From Streptomyces hygroscopicus (GTDB taxonomy: Bacteria; Actinomycetota; Actinomycetes; Streptomycetales; Streptomycetaceae), in assembly GCF_026168105.1 (NCBI RefSeq), contig NZ_LBMW01000001.1, forward strand, positions 372,001-436,000: DNA of 64,000 bases. Reading direction: 5' to 3'. The notes below the pieces were generated by a model that saw only the letters and a list, made by a program, of their open reading frames with translations, was not told the DNA's origin and ran no database searches. A program made the translations under genes and the position numbers. This document shows, one piece after another, positions 34,085 through 42,893 of the stretch. Position 1 is the stretch's first letter; each line of letters opens with the position of its first letter.

Positions 34085-34450
34085 CTATCCCCCCGTCGTC
34101 CGCGCGTAGTCCTGCGCCATCGGACCCGCGAAGTCGAGGACCACGACCGGCTCGTCGCCTTCGACCCATGCGTCGTGTCCGGCCGAGCACACGAAGACGT
34201 CGCCGGGCCCGGCCTCGCCCTCGGTGCCGTCGTCCATACGGATGTGCAGACGCCCCCGTACGACATAGCCGTTGTGGGCGAACTGGCAGCTCTCCGTGCC
34301 GACGATCGGGGCGACGGACTCGGACCAGCGCCAACCGGGCTCGAACGTCCCGACGGCGAAGTCGAGTCCGGTCAGGTGGACGGCGTCCAGATGCCCCCGC
34401 GGGAAATCGCGCCGCTCGTCCGGCTTGTCGGCTGCCTTGACCTCGAACAT
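34085..34450 (-). CDS. Small cupin-domain protein
   Basis: 121 residues from ATG 34450 (AGGGAG 5 bases upstream). Cupin motif 1 is altered (GWRWSESVAPIVGTESCQFA) with few histidines, and motif 2 is PGDVFVCSAGHDAWVEGDEP, which retains G, P, G and one His. Probably a sugar- or metal-binding small cupin without confirmed enzyme activity. It lies convergent with the dioxygenase gene and upstream of and divergent from the acyl-CoA ligase. Role unknown. Confidence 0.8.
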   Translation of the reverse strand: MFEVKAADKPDERRDFPRGHLDAVHLTGLDFAVGTFEPGWRWSESVAPIVGTESCQFAHNGYVVRGRLHIRMDDGTEGEAGPGDVFVCSAGHDAWVEGDEPVVVLDFAGPMAQDYARTTGG

Positions 34451-34665
34451 GACGGCTCCCTGTGTAGTGACAGCCCCTACCGCTCCATCGTCCGCCTGTC
34501 CATTCGGAGCCGCCATCCAAGGGAAGACGGCCGGAACCCGTACTCCCGCTTCCTGCGCATTCCTTGTCGGTTTCCGGCGCGCCCGGCAGCGACCTGGGCT
34601 ACATTCGAGCACCGCCGATCCCGCATCCATCGGCGACGTCGCAGGAAAGGCTCGGGTAGCGGCGC

Positions 34666-36669
34666 ATGCGCGACTTCGGGAACGCCCGGGCGACCGCCCC
34701 GGACATGACGGGAGGGCCGGTCACCACGGACCGTTCCGTCACGACGGGAGCCTCGGTCATGACGGGAGGGCCGGACATCACAGGTGGGCCGGTCATGACG
34801 GGAGGACTCGCCGACAGCGTCTTCGACCGGGCCGATCGGGACCCCGCCCTGCCACAGCTCGCACGCCGCGCCGAGCCGGGCGACGGAACCTGGACCGAGG
34901 TGACGGCAGGCGAGCTGCGGGACCAGGTGGTCGACCTGGCCCGGGGGCTCGTCGCCTCCGGCATCCGTCCCGGCCACCGCGTGGCCGTCATGGCGCGCAC
35001 CCGGTACGAATGGACCCTGCTCAGCTGCGCGCTGTGGGCGATCGGGGCCGAGGTCGTGCCCATCTATCCGACGTCCTCCCACGAGCAGGTCGAGTGGATT
35101 CTGAGGGACGCGAACTGCGTCGGGGTGGTCGTCGAGGACGAGCACGGAGTCATGACCGTCGGGTCGGTGTGCGCCTCGCTGCCCCAGCTGCGCCACGTTT
35201 GGCAGTTGGACGCCGGTGCGCTGGACAACCTCGTGGAGCGCGGCCGTCCGGTTCCGGCCACGACCATCGACTCGCTGCGCAGGATCGTACTGCCGGACTC
35301 GACCGCGGTCGTCGCCTACACCTCCGGCACGACCGGCCACCCCAGCGGATGCGCGCTCAGCCACCGCAGTCTGGCGAGCCCCTGCGACACGCTGCTGGCC
35401 GGCTGGGGACACACCGGCGCGCCGCCAGGTGAACAGCCCGCGATCCTCGCCTTCCTCCCGTTCTCCCATGTGTACGGGCTGATGATCCAGGGGCTGTGCC
35501 TGCGCGGGGGGCTGCTCATGGGCCATGAACCCGACCTGCGCCCGGACGTCCTGGCGACGTCGCTGCGGACCTTCCGGCCCACGTATCTCTACGCCGTCCC
35601 CTATGTCTTCGAGAAGCTGTTCAAGAATTTCCTCCGCACGGCCCAGCAGACGGGCCGGGGCGCGCTCTTCGAGCGGGCCGTGGGTACGGCGCAGGACTAC
35701 GCCCGGGCGGTGGAGCGGCAGCGGCTGGGCACCGGGCCCGGTCCCGGCTTCGACCTGAAGCTGCAGCACGCCCTGTACGACAAGACGGTGTACCGGAAGC
35801 TGCGCGCCGCGCTCGGCGGGCGGATCTGCGGCGCCGTGTCCGGAGGATCGCCGCTGAACCGTGAACTCGCCCTGTTCTACGCCGGGATCGGCATCTTCGT
35901 CCACGACGGGTACGGCCTCACCGAGACCAGCGGAGGCATCACCGCCCAGCCGGTCGGACGGGAGAAGACCGGCACCGTGGGGCGCCCCCTGCCGGGCATG
36001 GACATACGGGTGGCCGAGGACGGGGAGATCCTGGTGCACGGCCCGTCGGTCTTCCAGGGGTACGTCAACGACGAGCACGCCACGCGTTCGGTGCTGCGGA
36101 ACGGCTGGCTGGCGACCGGAGACATCGGGCACCTCGACTCCGAGGGGTATCTGTCCATCACGGGCCGCAAGAAGGACATCATCGTCACGAGCGGTGGCAA
36201 GAGCGTGGCACCGGCGGCCCTGGAGGAGCGGCTGCGGGTGCATCCGCTCATCCACCAGGCGGTGGTCGTGGGCGACAACCGGCCCTGCGTGGGCGCCCTG
36301 CTCACCCTGGATCCCGACTTCGTGGCGCACTGGCGCGGCGCCCTGTTCACACAGGGGGACCTGCCGGGGCGGGAGGCGCGGGAGGAGAACGCGCTGCGGC
36401 AGGAGGTCGCACGGGCGGTCGCCGCGGCGAACACCACGGTGTCGCGGTCGGAGTCGATCAGGGTCTTCCGTGTCCTCGCGGAACCGTTCGACGTGGCGAG
36501 CGGGCTGCTGACACCCTCGATGAAGCTGCGCAGGGACGCCATCGCACGTCGGTACGCGGTCGAGATCGACGCGATGTACCAGTCCGCGTCCCGCATCCCC
36601 CGGGAGCGCAGGTCGGAGGACCTGCCGACCTGGGACGACCCGGACGACGTGTTCCGCCGCGTGCGATGA
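34666..36669 (+). CDS. Long-chain acyl-CoA ligase/synthetase (FadD-like)
   Basis: 667 residues from ATG 34666. ATP/AMP-binding P-loop AYTSGTTGHPSGCALSH, GYGLTETSG, DIGHLDSEGYLSITGRKKD and the late Lys motif (TPSMKLRRDA) are all present, so it should make acyl-adenylates and acyl-CoA. The first 45 residues are tandem repeats (PVMTGG, PDITGG) without counterpart in the family; ATG 34797 might be the real start (GGLADSVFDRADRDPALPQL begins the family-like part). Followed by an ATGA-type overlap with the next reading frame, whose preferred start is further downstream. Confidence 0.88.
   Translation: MRDFGNARATAPDMTGGPVTTDRSVTTGASVMTGGPDITGGPVMTGGLADSVFDRADRDPALPQLARRAEPGDGTWTEVTAGELRDQVVDLARGLVASGIRPGHRVAVMARTRYEWTLLSCALWAIGAEVVPIYPTSSHEQVEWILRDANCVGVVVEDEHGVMTVGSVCASLPQLRHVWQLDAGALDNLVERGRPVPATTIDSLRRIVLPDSTAVVAYTSGTTGHPSGCALSHRSLASPCDTLLAGWGHTGAPPGEQPAILAFLPFSHVYGLMIQGLCLRGGLLMGHEPDLRPDVLATSLRTFRPTYLYAVPYVFEKLFKNFLRTAQQTGRGALFERAVGTAQDYARAVERQRLGTGPGPGFDLKLQHALYDKTVYRKLRAALGGRICGAVSGGSPLNRELALFYAGIGIFVHDGYGLTETSGGITAQPVGREKTGTVGRPLPGMDIRVAEDGEILVHGPSVFQGYVNDEHATRSVLRNGWLATGDIGHLDSEGYLSITGRKKDIIVTSGGKSVAPAALEERLRVHPLIHQAVVVGDNRPCVGALLTLDPDFVAHWRGALFTQGDLPGREAREENALRQEVARAVAAANTTVSRSESIRVFRVLAEPFDVASGLLTPSMKLRRDAIARRYAVEIDAMYQSASRIPRERRSEDLPTWDDPDDVFRRVR
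34701..34806 (+). repeat. 15-18-bp repeats at the acyl-CoA ligase N-terminus
   Basis: Units related to GTCATGACGGGAGGGCCG occur about six times in 105 bp, at the start of the ligase gene, giving repeated MTGGP-like peptides. Several copies carry an in-frame ATG and resemble each other's SD, so the start site of the ligase might move between copies. Confidence 0.75.
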
Positions 36670-36806
36670 GCGGCCCCCGGCCGCCGCCTGCGGCACGGGC
36701 CGACCGGAACGTCCGGGGGCCGCGGCCCGCGTCCGGATGCGCGTACGGGGCGGTGCGGCGCATTCTTGCTGTGTTACGACCGACGGCCCGGGACGAGGGC
36801 AGACCG

Positions 36807-39338
36807 ATGCGTGGCAGCCACGAACGCGCGGACAGCGCACCCGGGACGCCGACCGCAGTGCTGACCGGCGCCGTGGCGGACGCGATCCGCAGCGTCGGCG
36901 GCTTCGCGGGCGGCGCATATCTGCGTTCGAGCACGCCCGGGGTCCTGCGCCTGGCCGTGCTCGCCGGGCTGCCCGGGCCGTTGTTCCGTCCGTGGTGGCG
37001 GCTGCACCTGGAGCGGCCGTTCCCCGTGACGGACGCCTACCGGCACGGCACACCGGTGGTGCTGACCGACGCCACGGAGACGATGCGGCGCTACCCGCAG
37101 CTGGCGGCAGGGCTGCCGTTCCCGTTCGGCTCGGTGTACGTGCCCGTGATGGGAGGCTCGACGACGTACGGCGTCCTGACGGTGTTGCGGCCCTCGGCGC
37201 AGGACATCACCGAGGCGCTGCCCGAGCGGGGCCGGGCGACAGCCGTGGCCGACCTTCTGGGCGACGCCCTGAGCGCCCTGGAGGAGGCGGGCGAAACGGT
37301 GATCTGGGACGGCCCCCCGCTGTGCGTGCGGCCTCCGGCCGGCGTTCGGTCGCAGGGCCGCATCGGGCACTTCGTCTGGGACCCGGCCGACGCGACGGTG
37401 ACCGCTGACGAGACCTTCTGGACGCTGACCGGGGGTGCCAAGGACGACATCGCGCCGTCGCCGGAAGCCTTCGCCGAGGCCGTCTCCCCCGACGACGCGC
37501 ATCTGGTGCTGTCCGCGCTGCGTGAGACAACCGCCGGCCGCACGCCGGTGCGCCCGCTGCTGGTGCGGGCCGAGGACGGCGGAGAGCGGCTGCTGGAGTT
37601 CTGGACCGAGGGGCCGGTGCCCGGGGAGCACCGGGTCGGCGGGCTGATGGTCGATCCGGGTCCCGGCCCGGCGGCGCAGGAGGCCACGGACCTCCTGCCG
37701 GAGGGTGTGTTCGCGTTTGACCGACTGGGCCTGATCACATACGCCAATCCACGGGCCGCCGGGCTGCTGGGCCGGTCACCCGAGGAGCTGGTCGGCCGTC
37801 CCCTTTGGCACGCCCTGCCGTGGCTGAGCCGACCCCTGTACGAGGATCATCTGCGGGCCGCGCTCCTGTCGCCGGCACCGGTGCACTTCCAGGTCGAACG
37901 TCCCCCGGAAGGGCCCGAGGGAGAACCCGGCGGCGAATGGCTCACCCTTTCGGTGTATCCCGGCCCGGACGTGCTGACCTGCCGGGTGGTGCCACTCCGG
38001 CACACCGTGCAGGCACCGTCGCTGGGCGCGGAACCGCCACTGGCCGAGGCACCCTCGCTGGGCGAGACGGCGGCGGGAGTTCTCGGTGCGCAGGACGCGT
38101 CGGCCCCGGCGTACCGCCCCATCATCCTCGCGATCGCGCTGACCGAGGCCGTGACCGCACGCCAGGTGTCCGAGGTGGTGATGCGGGAGCTGCTGCCGGC
38201 TTTCGGCGGCGGGCGGCTGGCCATCTATCTGCTGCACGAGCGGCATCTGTACCTGGCCTGGGAGACCGGCTTCCCGCCACGTTTCCTCGCCCAGTTCGAA
38301 GGGGTGGAGCTGGACGCCAAACTCCCGGGCGTGGAGACCCTCACGACCGGGCGCCCGCTGTTCTTCGAGTCGATGCAGCAACTCGAGGCCGCCTATCCGG
38401 GCATGCCGCTGGACAGCACCGAGGGTTCCCGGGCCTTCCTGCCGCTGATCGCGTCCGGGCGGCCGGTGGGCTCCTGCATCCTCGGCTTCGAGCGTCCGCG
38501 CACCTTCAGCGCCGAGGAGCGCACGGTGCTCACCTCCCTCGCCGGCCTGATCGCCCAGGCCCTGGAGCGGGCACGGCGCTACGACACCGAGGCCGCCCTC
38601 GCCCGCGGCCTGCAGGAGGCCCTGCTGCCCCACCGGCTGTCCTCGCACGCCCAGGTGGCGACCTCGGGCCGCTATCTGCCCGGCACCCAGGGCATGGACG
38701 TGGGCGGCGACTGGTACGACGTCATCGAGGCCGGCGACGGACTCGCCCTGGTCATCGGCGACGTCCAGGGGCACGGTGTGCAGGCGGCGGCCACCATGGG
38801 GCAACTGCGCAGCGCCGTCCGGGCGTTCGCATTCGGCGATCATGCTCCGCACCAGGTGCTCAGCGGCACCAACCGGCTTCTCATCGATCTCGATCCGGGC
38901 CAGTTCGCGAGTTGCTGCTACGTCCGGGTGGACCCGGTCACGGGACATGCGCGGGCCGCGCGGGCCGGACATCCGCAACCCCTGCTGCGCCATCCGGACG
39001 GCCGTACGGACATCCTCGACCTGCCCGGCGGGCTGGTGCTCGGGGTGGATCCGGAGGCGCGCTATCCGGTGACGCATCTGCGGCTGGAACCCGGTGCCGT
39101 GCTGGCGCTGTACACCGACGGTCTGGTCGAGCGGCCGGGAGCGGACATCGACGACGGCATCGAGGCCCTGCGCGTCGCGCTCTGCTGCGCGGGGCCGGGC
39201 GCGGAGCGCGGGGGCCGGATCTCCTTGTCGGAGGTCGCGGACCTGCTCATGGACCGGGCCAGGCGCACCGTCGAACGCCCGGACGACATCGCGCTCCTGC
39301 TCGCGACACGCCGCGAAGATCCGGAAGGCGTCTGCTAG
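36807..39338 (+). CDS. PAS/GAF-domain SpoIIE-type PP2C phosphatase
   Basis: 843 residues from ATG 36807 (GAGGG 7 bases upstream). An ATG at 36666 is overlapped by the ligase stop but adds only a low-complexity leader, so it is rejected. Order: an N-terminal GAF-like domain (about 20-180), a PAS domain near 290-400 with GVFAFDRLGLITYANPRAAG and LLGRSPEELVGRP, a second GAF region (425-600) and the PP2C domain at the C-terminus with GGDWYDVIE, GDVQGHGV, ALYTDGLVERPG and DDIALLL. Typical sensor phosphatase acting on anti-anti-sigma factors; signal unknown. Third SpoIIE phosphatase in the window. Confidence 0.92.
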   Translation: MRGSHERADSAPGTPTAVLTGAVADAIRSVGGFAGGAYLRSSTPGVLRLAVLAGLPGPLFRPWWRLHLERPFPVTDAYRHGTPVVLTDATETMRRYPQLAAGLPFPFGSVYVPVMGGSTTYGVLTVLRPSAQDITEALPERGRATAVADLLGDALSALEEAGETVIWDGPPLCVRPPAGVRSQGRIGHFVWDPADATVTADETFWTLTGGAKDDIAPSPEAFAEAVSPDDAHLVLSALRETTAGRTPVRPLLVRAEDGGERLLEFWTEGPVPGEHRVGGLMVDPGPGPAAQEATDLLPEGVFAFDRLGLITYANPRAAGLLGRSPEELVGRPLWHALPWLSRPLYEDHLRAALLSPAPVHFQVERPPEGPEGEPGGEWLTLSVYPGPDVLTCRVVPLRHTVQAPSLGAEPPLAEAPSLGETAAGVLGAQDASAPAYRPIILAIALTEAVTARQVSEVVMRELLPAFGGGRLAIYLLHERHLYLAWETGFPPRFLAQFEGVELDAKLPGVETLTTGRPLFFESMQQLEAAYPGMPLDSTEGSRAFLPLIASGRPVGSCILGFERPRTFSAEERTVLTSLAGLIAQALERARRYDTEAALARGLQEALLPHRLSSHAQVATSGRYLPGTQGMDVGGDWYDVIEAGDGLALVIGDVQGHGVQAAATMGQLRSAVRAFAFGDHAPHQVLSGTNRLLIDLDPGQFASCCYVRVDPVTGHARAARAGHPQPLLRHPDGRTDILDLPGGLVLGVDPEARYPVTHLRLEPGAVLALYTDGLVERPGADIDDGIEALRVALCCAGPGAERGGRISLSEVADLLMDRARRTVERPDDIALLLATRREDPEGVC

Positions 39339-39480
39339 CCCCGCCACTGTCCCCCTCCCCACACACATCTGCCGCGGATCGTCCCGTCCATGATCCGGCC
39401 GCCTGTTGACGTGGGCGCCTTGCGGGTGCAGTGATGCTCGTTGGCACGACGACCGACCGTGAGGCGAGGACAGTCCATCG

Positions 39481-40881
39481 ATGGCTCTGCAGATCAGCGC
39501 AACCAACCCGGAGCATCCCGCACTACTGCTCGACCTGCCCTGGCAACTGCCCCTGGAGGACTGGCCGGAGCACCACCTCGTACCGCTGCCGCGCGGTATC
39601 TCCCGGCACGTGGTGCGCTACGCCCGCGCCGGCGCGGAGGTCGTGGCGGTCAAGGAGCTCGCCGAGCGGCCCGCGGTACGGGAGTTCGAGCTGCTGCGGG
39701 ACCTCGACCGGCTCGGCATCCCCGCGGTGGACCCGCTCGCGGTGGTCACCGGCCGCACCGACCAGGACGGTGAACCCCTCGAACCGGTGCTGATCACCCG
39801 GCACCTGGGCGGCTCGATGCCGTACCGGTCGATGTTCGAGACGACGCTGCGGCCCGCCACGATGCACCGGCTGATGGACGCGCTCGCCGCGCTGCTGGTG
39901 CGCCTTCATCTGGCCGGATTCGCCTGGGGCGACTGTTCGCTGTCCAACACGCTCTTCCGGCGGGACGCGGGCGCGTACGCCGCCTACCTGGTGGACGCCG
40001 AGACCGGGGAGCTGCACCCCCGGCTGAGCACCGGGCAGCGCGAGTACGACCTCGATCTCGCCCGCGTCAACATCAGCGGCGAGCTGCTCGACCTGGAGGC
40101 GTCCGGGGCACTGCATCCGTCCGTGGATCCCATCGCGTTCGGCACGGAGATCTGCGAGCGCTACTCGAGCCTGTGGGAGGAGCTGACCCGTACGTCCGTG
40201 TACCCGGCGGGCAAGCACCACTACATCGACCGCCGTATCCGCCGGCTCAACGACCTCGGGTTCGACGTGGCGGAGATGCAGATCGCGCACTCCGCGAACG
40301 GTGACACCCTCACCTTCGTGCCGAAGGTGGTCGACGCGGGGCACCACCAGCGGCAGCTGCTGAGGCTGACCGGCCTGGACGCCGAGGAGAACCAGGCCCG
40401 GCGGCTGCTGAACGACCTGGAGAGCTGGATGGCAACCCAGGAGGACTACACGCCGGGTGATCCTCCCCCGAGCTCTCGGCTTCGCTCGAGCAGGGGGCAC
40501 CCCCATGCCGCCCGGCCGGAGGTCCTCGCCCACCGCTGGGTGCGGGACGTGTTCCGGCCCACCGTGCGCGCCGTGCCGCGCGAGCTGCGGGAAGCCATGG
40601 ATCCCGCCGAGCTGTACCACGAACTCCTCGAACACCGCTGGTACCTGTCCGAGCGCGCCCAGCACGACATCGGCCTGGACACCGCCGTCGACGACTACAT
40701 CGCGAACATCCTGCCGAAGGTCAGGGAGACGCTGCCCGATCCGGAGGAGGCGGGGGGTTCCGCGGTCGTTGAGGATCCGGTGGACGTTGAGGATCCGGTG
40801 GACGTCGAAGGTTCCGTGCCGGTGGACGCTGAAGGTTCCGTAGATGTAGAGGGTTTTCGTAGATGTAGAGGCTTTTCGTAG
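39481..40881 (+). CDS. DUF4032-type protein with kinase-like fold
   Basis: 466 residues from ATG 39481 (GAGGACAG upstream). Residues 60-190 carry protein-kinase-fold marks: VAVKELAER (Lys), GFAWGDCSLSNTLFRRD (catalytic loop, with HxD replaced by WGD), AAYLVDAETGE (DFG-like). The C-terminal half is DUF4032. Family conserved in actinobacteria, function undefined. Two oddities: an in-frame palindromic insert at 40462-40506 coding for PPPSSRLRSSRGHPH, and a C-terminal tail of repeated DVEDPVDVE/DVEGS units. Both look like later additions. Followed by a dienelactone hydrolase gene 177 bp later. Confidence 0.82.
   Translation: MALQISATNPEHPALLLDLPWQLPLEDWPEHHLVPLPRGISRHVVRYARAGAEVVAVKELAERPAVREFELLRDLDRLGIPAVDPLAVVTGRTDQDGEPLEPVLITRHLGGSMPYRSMFETTLRPATMHRLMDALAALLVRLHLAGFAWGDCSLSNTLFRRDAGAYAAYLVDAETGELHPRLSTGQREYDLDLARVNISGELLDLEASGALHPSVDPIAFGTEICERYSSLWEELTRTSVYPAGKHHYIDRRIRRLNDLGFDVAEMQIAHSANGDTLTFVPKVVDAGHHQRQLLRLTGLDAEENQARRLLNDLESWMATQEDYTPGDPPPSSRLRSSRGHPHAARPEVLAHRWVRDVFRPTVRAVPRELREAMDPAELYHELLEHRWYLSERAQHDIGLDTAVDDYIANILPKVRETLPDPEEAGGSAVVEDPVDVEDPVDVEGSVPVDAEGSVDVEGFRRCRGFS
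40462..40506 (+). repeat. Palindromic dispersed repeat inserted in the DUF4032 gene
   Basis: CCCCCGAGCTCTCGGCTTCG then CTCGAGCAGGGGG (40465-40497), with CACCCCCAT after it, is a GC-rich palindrome I recognise from intergenic positions of many Streptomyces genomes. Here it lies inside a coding sequence and keeps the frame, adding about 15-19 residues between conserved regions. Recognition as a dispersed family is from memory and needs a search. Confidence 0.7.
40768..40878 (+). repeat. 18-19-bp tandem repeats at the DUF4032 C-terminus
   Basis: GTTGAGGATCCGGTGGAC at 40768-40785 is repeated exactly at 40786-40803; GTAGATGTAGAGGGTTTTC at 40840-40858 is repeated with one change at 40859-40877. 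The second pair has a period of 19, so the copy changes the reading frame and brings in the TAG stop at 40879-40881. Confidence 0.88.
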
Positions 40882-41058
40882 GCGTTGAAGGTCCCGTGCC
40901 GCCGCCCGTCTGAACGTTCCTGCGGACCGGCCGGCGCGGCACGGCATGCCTCCTGCGGGTGATCGCCAGCGGGATCACCCGACCACGTTGCGATGATGGC
41001 GCCCGAAGACCCGGCCGGGCCGTCACCGGCCGAACGTCGAGAGGCAGGAGAACAGCAC

Positions 41059-41814
41059 ATGACCGCCATCCGTGGCACGTCGGTCGACATCCCCACGCAG
41101 GACGGCACGGCCGATGCCTACCTGGCTCACCCTGACGACCACAGCCCCCGTCCCGCGGTTCTGCTCTACATGGACGCCTTCGGGCTGCGTCCGAGTCTGA
41201 GGAGGATGGCCGACCGGCTCGCCGAGAACGGCTACACGGTCCTCGTACCCAATGTCCTCTACCGCCACGGGCAGGCGCCCCTGGTCGAACTGCCCGACTT
41301 CATCGACACGTCCGAGCGCCCGGACCTCTTCGAGAGGCTCACGCCGCTCATCCGGTCGGTGACATCCGAACGGGCGGAACGCGACGCCGACGCCTATCTG
41401 CACTGGCTCGCCGACTGCCCGCATGCCGCCGACGGACCGGTCGGTGTCATCGGCTACTGCATGGGAGCCCGGCTGGCCCTGCGCACCGCCGGTTCCCATC
41501 CGGACCGGGTCGCCGCGGTGGCCGGGTTCCACGGCGGACGTCTTGCGACCGACACCCCGGACAGCCCGCATCTGGCGGTCGGCCGCATCACCGCCGAGGC
41601 CTATTTCGGCCATGCGGACCAGGACCCCTCGCTGCCGCCCGAGCAGATCGAGCGGCTCGAGAAGGCCCTCACGAAGGCGGGCGTCAGCCACCGGTGCGAG
41701 GTCTACACCGGCGCGCCCCACGGCTACACCCAGGAAGACACCTCGAGCTACCACCCCGAGGCGGCGGAACGCCACTGGCGGGAGCTGCTGGCCCTCCTGG
41801 AGCGCGCCCTCTAG
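41059..41814 (+). CDS. Dienelactone-hydrolase-family protein
   Basis: 251 residues from ATG 41059, with AGGAGA upstream; the longer frame from 40993 has no SD and adds a polar stretch. Catalytic Cys134 in GVIGYCMGARL, then Asp near FGHADQD and His in GAPHGYTQED. Alpha/beta-hydrolase fold of the DLH type, used for lactone opening in aromatic catabolism or more general esterase work. Nearby PobA (51010) belongs to aromatic catabolism, but there is no operon link. Full-length and intact. Confidence 0.9.
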   Translation: MTAIRGTSVDIPTQDGTADAYLAHPDDHSPRPAVLLYMDAFGLRPSLRRMADRLAENGYTVLVPNVLYRHGQAPLVELPDFIDTSERPDLFERLTPLIRSVTSERAERDADAYLHWLADCPHAADGPVGVIGYCMGARLALRTAGSHPDRVAAVAGFHGGRLATDTPDSPHLAVGRITAEAYFGHADQDPSLPPEQIERLEKALTKAGVSHRCEVYTGAPHGYTQEDTSSYHPEAAERHWRELLALLERAL

Positions 41815-41893
41815 GGGCACGGACCGCTCCGGGCGCCGGCGAAGCGTCGGCGGGCACCCGGAGGTGAGCGCCGGCCGGCGGGCCGGTGCCCGG

Positions 41894-42763
41894 TCAGGCG
41901 GGCGGTACTACCGCCACCGGGCAGGGAGCGTGGTGCAGGAGCGCATGCGCCACCGACCCGATGCGCGGGCCCACGGGCCGGGAGGCGTGGCGCCCCACCA
42001 CCGCGAGCTGGGCGTGGCCGGCCGCTGAGAGCAGCACCTCGCCCGCGCTGCCCATCTCCACGTGCTCGGTCACCGGCACCTCGGGAAAACGTTCCCGCCA
42101 GGGCCGCAGCGCCTCGTCGAGCGCCTTCCTCTCGTACGGTTCCAGCCCACCGGCCTCGTCGAGCATCTTCAACGAGGCGGGGCTGTAGGCGAACACCGGC
42201 GGCAGGCTCCAGGCCCGTACGACCCGTAGGGCCGCTCCCCGGGCCGCAGCCGTGGCGAACGCGAATCCGAGCGCGGATGCGCCGTCCTCCGGCTCCCCGT
42301 GCTGGCCGACGACGATCTCACGGCCCGCCGCCTCCGCCGCGGCCCGGTCGTCGGAGCGGACCAGCACCACGGGACGGACGGATTCGGCGATCACCTGCCG
42401 GCCGAGGGAACCGAGCAGGAAGCCCATGACCGCGCCGTGTCCGCGCGAGCCCAGCACCAGCAGCTCGGCCCCGGCCGCCTCGGCCACCACCGTCTCCGCG
42501 GGCGGGCCCTCCACGGCTTCGGCGGTCACGGCCAGCTGCGGATGCCGCTCGGTGATCGTGCGCCGGGCCCCGTCCACGGCCTCCCGCGCCCATCCGGCCT
42601 CTGTCTCCCGGTCGGCGGCCAGGCCGATGCCGTGCGACTGCCACTGCCAGCCGTGCACGATCCTCAGCGGCAGGCCCCGGCGCAGCGCCTCCCGGCCCGC
42701 CCAGGCCGCCGCGGCCGTGCTCTCCGGTGATCCGTCCACTCCTACAGTGATCGGGCGGGTCAT
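41894..42763 (-). CDS. Universal stress protein with two Usp domains
   Basis: 289 residues from ATG 42763. Each half is a UspA domain: ITVGVDGSPESTAAAAWAGR near the start and a second start-like VGQHGEPEDGASALGFAFA near residue 150, with G-2x-G-9x-G(S/T) nucleotide-binding patterns LLVLGSRGHGAVMGFLLGS and LAVVGRHASRPVGPR. Actinobacterial tandem Usp proteins bind ATP and are induced by hypoxia or stress. Divergent from the receiver-flavoprotein gene, sharing a 130-bp promoter region. Confidence 0.93.
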   Translation of the reverse strand: MTRPITVGVDGSPESTAAAAWAGREALRRGLPLRIVHGWQWQSHGIGLAADRETEAGWAREAVDGARRTITERHPQLAVTAEAVEGPPAETVVAEAAGAELLVLGSRGHGAVMGFLLGSLGRQVIAESVRPVVLVRSDDRAAAEAAGREIVVGQHGEPEDGASALGFAFATAAARGAALRVVRAWSLPPVFAYSPASLKMLDEAGGLEPYERKALDEALRPWRERFPEVPVTEHVEMGSAGEVLLSAAGHAQLAVVGRHASRPVGPRIGSVAHALLHHAPCPVAVVPPA

Positions 42764-42893
42764 GGGGGTTGCCTCCCTGTCGCTGATGCGGTGATCTCAC
42801 GCTATCGGGGCGGGTGCTCCCGGGTTCCGGAGCGAAACGGGACGATCGAACATACGATGGCCGGGACGCCGAGAGTTCGGGGTGGGACCGCTT

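Noticed and set aside
36666..36806. N-terminal extension of the PAS/GAF phosphatase
   Set aside because: Low-complexity and without SD; ATG 36807 has one and begins the family-like part.
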